DNA from: JBCCTX01 sp964468435
GTDB lineage: Bacteria > Bacteroidota > Bacteroidia > J057
DNA: 64,000 nt
Direction of reading: 5' to 3'
NCBI GenBank assembly: GCA_964468435.1
Contig: CAYXVE010000001.1
Location: 62,001-126,000 of the forward strand
Shown here: positions 35,223-43,153 of the stretch, piece by piece
Position numbering within the stretch: the stretch's first letter is position 1
Layout: each line of letters opens with the position of its first letter
Translations under genes and position numbers: made by a program
Notes under the pieces: model-generated
The model's input: the letters and a program-made list of their open reading frames with translations, nothing else
What the model was told of the DNA's origin: nothing
The model's database searches: none

Positions 35223-36260
35223 TTATTCAGATTTCTCCCTAAGCTTTTGTTCTAGTTCAGACAATCTTTTCTCCAGGGTACCCAATTTACGGATCAGAAC
35301 CTCAGTTCTGAGCTGATCTACATAAGGTTGTGCAGGTATTCCCCGCCAGGAAGTCTTTTCTGCTTTGATGGATTTGCTGATACCGGATTTTGCTCCGATT
35401 TGAGTGTAATCTGCCAGTTGTATATGCCCGACTATACCTACTTGCCCACCGATTACATTTCCTCTTCCGATTTTTGTACTTCCCGATACTCCGGTCTGAG
35501 CAGCAATAGCTGTGTGCTTACCTATCTCAACATTATGAGCTATCTGTATCAGGTTATCCAGCTTTACGCCATCTTCTATCCTGGTATTGCCCATGGTAGC
35601 CCTATCTATGGTAGTATTCGCGCCGATTTCCACATGATTTCCCAGAATGACATTACCGATTTGAGGAATTTTCATGTAGCTCCCATCTTCCTGGGGCGCA
35701 AACCCAAATCCATCACTTCCGATGGTGGCGCCGCTGTGTATCACGCAGTGATCGCCTACTACACAATCCTGATATATCGTTGTGTTGGGATAAATGATGG
35801 TATGTTTTCCGATCGATACATTATCGCCGATATATACCTGAGGATAGATCTGTGAACCTTCACCGATACTTACCTCGTTACCAATGTAGGAGAACGCACC
35901 GATATATGCATTTTGATCAATTACTGCTGAATCTGCTATAAAGGCAAGCTTGTCTACGCCACTTCTAGGAGGCCTTCTGATTGAAGCAATGTAGTGCAAC
36001 AATTTTGAGAAAGCCAAATAAGGGTTGTCTACTCTAAGAAAAGTGGAACCCTTTGAATCACCAATAGGGAATTGCCGCTCTACGATAACAGCAGACGCCA
36101 GCGTTGTGTTGATGAAGGATGAATACTTGGGATTGGCAAGAAATGTAATGCTTCCAGGTTGAGCTTCTTCGATCTTTGCAGCATCATGAATTAGAATATC
36201 TTCATCTCCCTCTACCTCCGCATCTAGCATTTCAGCAATCTGCTTTATCTTAAGATTCAT
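35223..36260 (-). CDS. lpxD: UDP-3-O-acylglucosamine N-acyltransferase LpxD
   Basis: LpxD adds the second 3-hydroxyacyl chain to the glucosamine amine in lipid A synthesis. The 345-residue protein has the N-terminal uridine-binding domain (IKQIAEML to about residue 100, with ITFLANPKYSSFI), the left-handed beta-helix with hexapeptide repeats (VSIGEGSQIYPQVYIG and following) and a C-terminal helix (LRTEVLIRKLGTLEKRLSELEQ). The catalytic His lies in DNLIQIAHNVEIG, and IGSDGFGFAPQEDG is the family signature. Length is normal. It begins the minus-strand lpx group (lpxD, lpxC-fabZ, lpxA). The ATG at 36260 fits. Confidence 0.96.
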   Translation of the reverse strand: MNLKIKQIAEMLDAEVEGDEDILIHDAAKIEEAQPGSITFLANPKYSSFINTTLASAVIVERQFPIGDSKGSTFLRVDNPYLAFSKLLHYIASIRRPPRSGVDKLAFIADSAVIDQNAYIGAFSYIGNEVSIGEGSQIYPQVYIGDNVSIGKHTIIYPNTTIYQDCVVGDHCVIHSGATIGSDGFGFAPQEDGSYMKIPQIGNVILGNHVEIGANTTIDRATMGNTRIEDGVKLDNLIQIAHNVEIGKHTAIAAQTGVSGSTKIGRGNVIGGQVGIVGHIQLADYTQIGAKSGISKSIKAEKTSWRGIPAQPYVDQLRTEVLIRKLGTLEKRLSELEQKLREKSE

Positions 36261-36353
36261 AAAAGAGTTAACATATTATTCAATGTGTTCAACTATGTGT
36301 TCAAAAGTAATGAATATTACCAAGGATATTCTTTGCGATAACATGTAAAATCC

Positions 36354-37640
36354 TCAGTTTGTTTTAATCCATTTTCCACGGGTATACAACCCTTCTACAT
36401 GTCCTCGAAGAGCGCGCCCGGTAAAAGGAGAATTTTTAGCTCGAGATGGGATCATTTCCTGACTGAATACCCACTCATTAACGGGATTAAACAAAGTAAG
36501 GTTGGCTTGCTGGTCAATTTGAATAGTTGCAGGAGGAAGCCGGAGTATATTTCTGGGATTGATACTGATCATTTCCACCCATCTGGAAAGATCTATATAT
36601 CCTGGTTCAATAAGGTACATATATGCAAGGGAAAATGCGGTCTGTAGTGAAAGCATGCCGTATTCTGCCAGGGCAAACTCACAGTCTTTTTCTTCCGGGC
36701 CCTGTGCTGCATGAGCCGTACATAGGGTATGAACCCTGCCGTTTTGTATAGCTTTTTTGAGTTGATCTACCTGCCCGACATCCCTAATCGGGGGAAACAC
36801 CTTGTAATAGCTATCGAAAGAGGATATGACCTGATCATCAAGTGCCAGATATGGTATAGCAATACCTGTGGTGACATGACGCTCTGACTTGAGTTGTAAG
36901 CTTATCTGTTCCAGGGCTGTGGGGGAAGTGAGCGGTTGGATATGTAGTCTGGCTTCCGAATAATTGGCAAACATCACATCTCTTCCCGCAACACTGGATT
37001 CTGCCATCTCGGGAATACCCTTCATGCCAAGCATAACTGCCTGATCTCCCTCATTCATGATCCCAAATCTGGAAAGTGAAGGGTCATTTGGGTAGGTAAT
37101 GACCAGTCCGTCGAATGCCTTAATATACTGCATTGCCCTGAGTAACAAATCAGGCGTATACTTTGCCGGACACCCATCAGTAAATGCCTTTATGCCTTCA
37201 AGATGAGATTCATATAATTGCGCAAGTTCCTTCCCGGCAGCATCATGGGTGATGGTGGCCGTAAAATGGAGGTTGACGGGTAGGGTGGAGGCTTTTGTTT
37301 TCAAAAAGCTGACGATTTGTGCATGATCGATACAGGGAGAGGTATTCGGATAACATAATATGTCAGTAAAACCTCCCATTGCTGCAGCAAGGGCCAGTTC
37401 TTCCATCGTTTCCTTCCATTCATATCCAGGTTCTCGCAATTCTGTATACATATCCACCCATCCTGGAGAAGCATATAGCCCTTCTTTTTCCACAATCGTG
37501 AAGTCCTTTGCTAACGGGATGCTTCCCCCCTCAGTCAGTTGAGTGATCTTTTCACCTTCAACCAATATATCGGAATACATTTGATGGCGGGGACTGTGTG
37601 GGTCTATGACCATCACGTTGCGAAAAAGGGTACAACTCAT
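36354..37640 (-). CDS. Dihydroorotase-like amidohydrolase lacking catalytic residues
   Basis: The 428-residue protein aligns along its length with class I dihydroorotases (PyrC), with SPGWVDMYTELREPGYEWKET, GGFTDILCYPNTSP and GIKAFTDG. The normal metal HxH after D-M is Y65-T-E67; the third His position (normally within a H-x-E-D motif) is Tyr183; the HHL site is P263-Y264-L; and the TDHAPH segment is TAHAAQ, so the catalytic Asp is Ala309. Lys151 and His233 remain. It therefore should not hydrolyse dihydroorotate. Inactive PyrC paralogues are known as structural partners of aspartate transcarbamoylase in some bacteria, but no pyrB is here. It lies 15 bases after the BatA gene, so cotranscription is likely. 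Confidence 0.85.
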   Translation of the reverse strand: MSCTLFRNVMVIDPHSPRHQMYSDILVEGEKITQLTEGGSIPLAKDFTIVEKEGLYASPGWVDMYTELREPGYEWKETMEELALAAAMGGFTDILCYPNTSPCIDHAQIVSFLKTKASTLPVNLHFTATITHDAAGKELAQLYESHLEGIKAFTDGCPAKYTPDLLLRAMQYIKAFDGLVITYPNDPSLSRFGIMNEGDQAVMLGMKGIPEMAESSVAGRDVMFANYSEARLHIQPLTSPTALEQISLQLKSERHVTTGIAIPYLALDDQVISSFDSYYKVFPPIRDVGQVDQLKKAIQNGRVHTLCTAHAAQGPEEKDCEFALAEYGMLSLQTAFSLAYMYLIEPGYIDLSRWVEMISINPRNILRLPPATIQIDQQANLTLFNPVNEWVFSQEMIPSRAKNSPFTGRALRGHVEGLYTRGKWIKTN

Positions 37641-37655
37641 AATATTCGTTAGTCC

Positions 37656-39719
37656 TCAACTACGCTTGAAAACTTTCAATACGACAATTTCCGTTAGTAG
37701 GAATAAAACTGCAAATAATATACAATATTTCCACAAAGGAAAACCCTGTCTGGAACTCTGTATATTCTGGCTGATGGTTGTAACTTCGGGCGATAGAATT
37801 TCAATATTACCAAGGTTGGCATCTCTTAGCAAACGGTTAAGTTTTGCGCGTGGAGTGTAAGCCAGTCTTGATTCTTCATCGGATATATTGAAAGATATTT
37901 TTTCAAGTAATCTTTCGCTCTGCAGAAGCTGATAATTACCTGGTTTTATATCTAATTTGTCAAAACTCAGGATCAGCCCACCACTTTGATTGTATTGTTC
38001 GGGAATCAATTCCAAATTGCCTTCATCTACCAGATAGATCAGGTCTTTCACGCTGGTACGTATCAGTTTAGGATCAGAAGATCCGATCAGTCGGGAGGAT
38101 TGTACCTGTTGGGTCTGATTGAGGATCTGGGTAGCACGAAAAATGAAGGGAGCAAAAATGGTCTTTACATGAAAATCTGTCCAGTCATCACCTGGGAAGA
38201 TAGTAAAGGTATATATTAGGCCCTCATTTACTTTAGATTCAATTACAACCGGTAATTCTGTATTGACAGAGATTATGCGATTGTGAATGGTCTGATTGTC
38301 AAGTGAAATAGGGTGGACTTTAAATACTCTTGGGGCATCAAATTCTCTATTTTTTCTGTTTTCAGAAAAAATTCCTTCAAAAACAGGATGATCTAGATCT
38401 ACTTCTGTAGCATTTATTCCGTCCTGATAATTAATGGCTGATTTCCAGGCGCCCACATTGATTTCTTGAAAGAAATCATTAAGATCGTTAAGATTTACCT
38501 TGTTACCTGGAAAGAACATCATACTGCCACCCTCTGCCAGGAAGGTGCTGAGTTTATCCGACAAGCCACTACTGATATCACTAATCCCCAACAAGATAAT
38601 GGAGCGATATTGCTCAAAGGAAGTTTGTGAGACATTTCTCACGGATAGAAATTCTGCGTTAAACTGACTGAACAGGGTTTCGAACAACACCCGGAAATTG
38701 GGAGAGCTTTGTCCCTCTACGATCAGGATATTTTCCTGATCAGGTACATACAGTGAGAAGTATCTTCGGTTGTCAAAGTCAATGGGGTTGTCATTGATTT
38801 CTATATAGCCGGAAAGCCAGCCTTTATCTGAAGGCGTAAATGTAAGATCCAATGCCTTTGTAGCCTGTGCACCAATTTCCTCGTTGTCGATCGCTACAAC
38901 CTTATCCTCGAGTAGCACTCTCACATTGAGATCGCTAATCGCATTATTTCCATCATTGACGATTTGCATGGACATGTTTACCGGTCTTTCGGCTTCGACA
39001 ATCTGAGAAGTGATTTCATGTCCAGCAATATAGGCATTTTGTTGATCCCTGTCAGCCAGTGGTACATAGTTGATAATGTAGGAGCTATCGATATTTGCTA
39101 CATTTTGGGTATCTGCCATGACTGTAGAGGTCTGAAAATCACTAAAAAAGTACAATTCCTTCACACTATAGCTGGAACGGGCAAAGATGTCTCTGAGGAA
39201 AGAGAGAATCTCGAGGTGGCTACGTGTATTTTGGTCTGTGCTGATATTTTGGAGGATCTCCAGTGCCTCTTCTTTTGAAAGAAAATTTGCATTGAATTGT
39301 AGTTCAGAAGAAGGCATGACCAGAAACTCGTCCTGCTCGGAATAATCCAAGATGGTCTGCTGTGCCAGGTTCAATGCCTGTTTGAGGTAGTCGCCTTGAT
39401 CATTTCCTGCAGACATACTCAGCGAGTTGTCGATAACCATGACCACAGAGCGGTTACCTTTGATCAGATTTTGATTGTCTCCTGTCCACACGGGATTGGC
39501 AAATGCCATGACCAGCATCGCAATGGCCAGCATTCGTAGCAATAGCAACAACCATTGCTGAAATCTCACCCGGCGAACGACCGTTTTCTTTACTTCTTTG
39601 ACGAATGCAACATTACTGAAGAGCACCTGCCGGGGACGTTGTAAGTTGAAGAAGTGTATGATGATCGGTACAGCCAGAGCAGTTAGCCCCCAAAGAATCG
39701 CCGGATTTAAAAACGTCAT
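37656..39719 (-). CDS. BatA/vWA-domain membrane protein
   Basis: The 687-residue protein has two N-terminal membrane segments (about residues 5-25 and 55-77) that form a BatA domain (FLNPAILWGLTALAVPIIIHFFNL, then RRVRFQQWLLLLLRML). A von Willebrand A domain follows (VVMVIDNSLSMSAG, a DxSxS MIDAS site, about residues 93-105), then a long beta-rich periplasmic region and a C-terminal membrane segment (about 663-683). It belongs to the BatA-domain family common in Bacteroidota; unlike the classic Bat operon, no AAA MoxR ATPase or BatB-E gene is adjacent. Function in envelope stress or assembly is only suggested by the family. The pseudo-dihydroorotase gene follows 15 bases on. Confidence 0.88.
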   Translation of the reverse strand: MTFLNPAILWGLTALAVPIIIHFFNLQRPRQVLFSNVAFVKEVKKTVVRRVRFQQWLLLLLRMLAIAMLVMAFANPVWTGDNQNLIKGNRSVVMVIDNSLSMSAGNDQGDYLKQALNLAQQTILDYSEQDEFLVMPSSELQFNANFLSKEEALEILQNISTDQNTRSHLEILSFLRDIFARSSYSVKELYFFSDFQTSTVMADTQNVANIDSSYIINYVPLADRDQQNAYIAGHEITSQIVEAERPVNMSMQIVNDGNNAISDLNVRVLLEDKVVAIDNEEIGAQATKALDLTFTPSDKGWLSGYIEINDNPIDFDNRRYFSLYVPDQENILIVEGQSSPNFRVLFETLFSQFNAEFLSVRNVSQTSFEQYRSIILLGISDISSGLSDKLSTFLAEGGSMMFFPGNKVNLNDLNDFFQEINVGAWKSAINYQDGINATEVDLDHPVFEGIFSENRKNREFDAPRVFKVHPISLDNQTIHNRIISVNTELPVVIESKVNEGLIYTFTIFPGDDWTDFHVKTIFAPFIFRATQILNQTQQVQSSRLIGSSDPKLIRTSVKDLIYLVDEGNLELIPEQYNQSGGLILSFDKLDIKPGNYQLLQSERLLEKISFNISDEESRLAYTPRAKLNRLLRDANLGNIEILSPEVTTISQNIQSSRQGFPLWKYCILFAVLFLLTEIVVLKVFKRS

Positions 39720-39963
39720 TTATTTTTTGAGAATTTAACAGTCAAGTTTTAAAATGCAAAGCTCAACTACGCAATGATACTGAAAATGAACAGCTCAGGG
39801 TACATGTAAAACACCAAAATGAGCACGTTAGTTCATACGCAAAAATATTACTCTCTTTATCAAAATTAACTGCCGAGGAAATGAGGGTTGTTCTTATCTT
39901 GCGTCAGCATGCAAATATAGAGAAGAATTAGGGAATTAGAAGAAAGATTGTATTTTAGGGTGT

Positions 39964-41097
39964 ATGGAAAAAATGGATCGCAATAGTTTTCTTCGTCAGT
40001 CAGCTTTGTTGACTGGATCTGTATTTCTGGGGGCTTCATGCAGTAGTGGTGATAGCCAGACTGTTTCTCAGAATCAAAGTGGCCCAGCTATCATTAGCCA
40101 TAAAACCTATAACTGGAAAATGGTAACAACCTGGCCTCCAAACTTTCCTGTACTGGGAGAGGGATGTAATCTCTTTGCCAAATGGGTAGCGGAAATGTCA
40201 GGGGGAAGGATGAAGATACAGGTGTTTGGAGGGGGAGAACTGGTCCCTGCCCTGGAAGCATTTGAGGCTGTGAGTAATGGCATTTCAGAAATAGGCAACG
40301 GGGCTTCCTATTACTGGGCAGGTAAGGTACCAGAAGCACAGTTTTTTTCTACTGTGCCATTTGGAATGAATGCCCAGCAGATGAATGCTTGGATCAACAA
40401 TGGAGGGGGGCTGAAATTATGGGAAGATACTTATGCTCCTTTTAATCTACTTCCCATACCGGCGGGTAATACAGGCGTACAGATGGGAGGTTGGTTCAAC
40501 AAAGAGATCAATCGTCTGGCAGACTTGCAGGGACTGAAAATGCGGATTCCTGGCCTGGGAGGAAAAGTGCTGACGAAGGCCGGAGGTTCAGCGATCAATG
40601 TCGCTGGTGGAGAGATCTACACCAACCTGGAGCGTGGCGTTATAGACGCGACAGAGTGGATCGGTCCCTATCACGACTATCTGATCGGCTTTCACAAAAT
40701 TTCGAAATACTACTATTATCCAGGCTGGCACGAGCCAGGAACTGTGCTAGAGACCTTTTTTAATAAAGGAAAACTCGAATCCCTACCTGCGGACCTGCGG
40801 GCGATCCTGATCACGGCAGCACATCGCCAGAATCTATGGATACACGCTGAGTTTGAAGCGAAGAACAATATATATCTGCAAAAAATCAAGGCTGAATCAG
40901 ATGCCGATATAAGGGTGTTTCCTGCGGAGGTCCTATCCCGCCTGAGAGAACTGACCGATGAGGTGGTGGCGGAATTAGTCGAAGTCAATCAAAATGCACA
41001 AAAGATCTATAAGTCTTATCAAAACTTTCGCGAAGGTGCTCAGAACTGGTCAACCCTGACTGAGAAGATCTATTACGATCAATTACAAATAAGCTAG
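39964..41097 (+). CDS. TRAP transporter substrate-binding protein (DctP family)
   Basis: The 377-residue protein is a periplasmic solute receptor of TRAP transporters. A lipoprotein-type N-terminus (residues 1-27, Cys after LGAS) precedes the DctP fold: YNWKMVTTWPPNFPVLGEG, MKIQVFGGGELVPALEAFEAV, SNGISEIGNGASYYWAGKVP and NRLADLQGLKMRIPGLGGKV. The Arg in KMRIPG is the family's carboxylate-binding residue. The WPPNFP start and ATEWIGPYHDY resemble the subgroup that binds 2-oxo acids or branched ligands, but the ligand is unknown. Its membrane subunits are encoded on the opposite strand (41192-43082), convergent. The ATG at 39964 starts just before the hydrophobic segment. Confidence 0.9.
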   Translation: MEKMDRNSFLRQSALLTGSVFLGASCSSGDSQTVSQNQSGPAIISHKTYNWKMVTTWPPNFPVLGEGCNLFAKWVAEMSGGRMKIQVFGGGELVPALEAFEAVSNGISEIGNGASYYWAGKVPEAQFFSTVPFGMNAQQMNAWINNGGGLKLWEDTYAPFNLLPIPAGNTGVQMGGWFNKEINRLADLQGLKMRIPGLGGKVLTKAGGSAINVAGGEIYTNLERGVIDATEWIGPYHDYLIGFHKISKYYYYPGWHEPGTVLETFFNKGKLESLPADLRAILITAAHRQNLWIHAEFEAKNNIYLQKIKAESDADIRVFPAEVLSRLRELTDEVVAELVEVNQNAQKIYKSYQNFREGAQNWSTLTEKIYYDQLQIS

Positions 41098-41191
41098 TAT
41101 TTAGGCTGGTTTTGACAGGGATAAAATCCCAGAAACTCTCGAATGGCTTTCAGGGATACTTAGCATCCTTGTTTGTCAGTATTGTGATGCC

Positions 41192-42508
41192 TCATGAAAA
41201 AATTCTGATCATATTCGGGTAAGCAATCACAATAACTAAAACAACTATTTGAATAATGACAAAGGGTATAATCCCCCGATACAATTGCGTCGTAGTTACG
41301 CCTTCAGGCGCAACACCTTTGAGGTAGAAGAGTGAAAATCCAAAAGGGGGAGAAAGGAAGGAAGTCTGCAGATTAAGTGCTAAGAGGATACCGATCCATA
41401 TGAGGTCTATCCCAAATTGCTGGAAAATGGGGGCTATTACGGGAACGAATATGAAGATAATCTCGATGAAGTCAATAAAGAAACCCGCAATAAATATTGC
41501 GATCATTACGATTAAGAGAAACGTATCCGGGCTCAACTGTGCCTGAGTGATGAGATTGACCAGTTGTCTGTCTCCTCCGAGTCCACGGAAGACTAGCGAA
41601 AAAGCAGTAGCACCTATGAGAATCATAAATACCATTGAGGTGAGATGTGTGGTTTCCTGCATGACATCCTTAAATAATCCTAGGGATAATCTGGCCTTTT
41701 TCTGAGTAGAAAAGATCGTGAGTAAAGTTGCGCCGAGGGCACCTACAGCTGCCGATTCTGTTGGAGAGGCAATACCTGCGAAGATTGATCCCAGTACCGC
41801 GACGATGAGTAGTAGCGGCAATAAGAATGCATAGAGTGTCTGGAGGAATATTTGTCTGTTGAATGTGGTGAAGCGTTCTTCTTGAGGCATACTGGGAGCG
41901 GACTCCGGGCGAACAAAGGTCATTATCAAGATATAGACTATGTACATCCCCACTAGTAATACTCCAGGTATGACTGCTGCAGCAAAGAGATCTCCCACCG
42001 ATACGTTCAGGACACTTCCTAGTAGTACTAAAACTACAGAGGGAGGAATGATCTGCCCCAATGTGCCTGAGGAGGCAATAGTTCCAGTCGCCAGTTCTAT
42101 GCTATAGCCTCTTTTCAGCATAGTAGGCAGACTAATAAGCCCCATGGTAATGACTGTGGCGCCAACGATTCCAGTAGATGCTGCCAGTAAAGCACCTACG
42201 ATAACTACTGAAATGGCTAATCCCCCCCGGTATTTCCCAAAAAGTTTGGCCATAGTTTCCAGCATACTCTCCGCCAGTCCAGATTTTTCCAGCATAATAC
42301 CCATATAAATAAAGAGTGGAACTGCAATGAGGACATAGTTTTGCATGGTTCCAAAGATTCTGAGTGGCAAGAGGAGGAAAAAATCGGGTTCCAGAAATAT
42401 AAGACCGAAAATGATAGATACTCCTCCTAATGTAAAAGCTACAGGGAAACCAAGGAGGATAGAGAGAAATAGTATACCGAACAGGATAAAGGGCAAAGAT
42501 TCATTCAT
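41192..42508 (-). CDS. TRAP transporter large membrane subunit (DctM)
   Basis: The 438-residue protein has about twelve membrane segments and the DctM family pattern: GFPVAFTLGG, a central ASTGIVGATVITMGLISLPTML, SGTLGQIIPPSVVLVLLGSVLNVS and SPTESAAVGALGATLLT, which is a hallmark. It forms the sodium-driven transport path of the TRAP system with DctQ. It lies 55 bases after dctQ on the minus strand, with which it forms an operon, and is convergent with the binding-protein gene 94 bases away. The GATVITMG and IIPPSV regions are intact, so transport competence is expected. Confidence 0.94.
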   Translation of the reverse strand: MNESLPFILFGILFLSILLGFPVAFTLGGVSIIFGLIFLEPDFFLLLPLRIFGTMQNYVLIAVPLFIYMGIMLEKSGLAESMLETMAKLFGKYRGGLAISVVIVGALLAASTGIVGATVITMGLISLPTMLKRGYSIELATGTIASSGTLGQIIPPSVVLVLLGSVLNVSVGDLFAAAVIPGVLLVGMYIVYILIMTFVRPESAPSMPQEERFTTFNRQIFLQTLYAFLLPLLLIVAVLGSIFAGIASPTESAAVGALGATLLTIFSTQKKARLSLGLFKDVMQETTHLTSMVFMILIGATAFSLVFRGLGGDRQLVNLITQAQLSPDTFLLIVMIAIFIAGFFIDFIEIIFIFVPVIAPIFQQFGIDLIWIGILLALNLQTSFLSPPFGFSLFYLKGVAPEGVTTTQLYRGIIPFVIIQIVVLVIVIAYPNMIRIFS

Positions 42509-42563
42509 ATGGGTGTGTTCAGGGATTCTAGGTCGAAGATTGAGTAAAGGTCTTGTAAGTGAT

Positions 42564-43082
42564 TCAGGATTGCGGGGTTTTATTTACAATTGTGAGCAGG
42601 GATTGGCTGATAAGCGAAATAGCCTGAATCAATAGCAGGGTAAAGCCTATGGTAATAGCTCCTTTGATAAGATAACGTGCAGGCAAGCCACCCGGATCTG
42701 GAGAGGACTCCTGAATGGAAAAAGCATTCATCGTGAATGTCCAGGAGGTACTGATCACAGTCCAGCAGAAGGGGATAAGTAGGATGAGGGTGCCGAGCAG
42801 GTTGATCCAGGCCTGAGTTGTAGGTGTAAATTTGCAGTAAAACACATCTACACGGACGTGTTTGTCATATTTGAGGGTATATGCTGCTCCAAGGAGGAAA
42901 ATCAAGGCAAACAAATGCCATTCCAGTTCAAAAATTGCGATAGAGGTTTGATTGAACAAATATCTCATAACCACATCGTAGCAAATGAGTAGCATGAGCA
43001 AAGTTGTGAGCCATGATACGGCTCTACCGCTATATCCACTGATTGTATCAGTTATCTGGGAAAGAATCAACAGCATGCGCAT
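42564..43082 (-). CDS. TRAP transporter small membrane subunit (DctQ)
   Basis: This 172-residue protein has four membrane segments (about residues 17-38, 50-68, 90-112 and 135-157) and the DctQ signatures: a conserved early Trp/Arg region, NQTSIAIFELEWHLFALIFLLGAAYTLKYDKHVRVDVFY. It stabilises DctM and is needed for coupling with the DctP receptor. Start at ATG 43082; a second ATG two codons later would not change the domain. It is the first gene of the dctQ-dctM pair. Confidence 0.93.
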   Translation of the reverse strand: MRMLLILSQITDTISGYSGRAVSWLTTLLMLLICYDVVMRYLFNQTSIAIFELEWHLFALIFLLGAAYTLKYDKHVRVDVFYCKFTPTTQAWINLLGTLILLIPFCWTVISTSWTFTMNAFSIQESSPDPGGLPARYLIKGAITIGFTLLLIQAISLISQSLLTIVNKTPQS

Positions 43083-43153
43083 AACAGTTTACAGAAGTTT
43101 GTGGTATCAGAAAATCCGGCAAACGGTAAAATACGCAAATATTTTTTCCTTAA

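Noticed and set aside
41118..41130. GGGAT-AAA-ATCCC between dctP and dctM
   Set aside because: Only 5 bp and no T-run; could be part of a terminator but support is thin.
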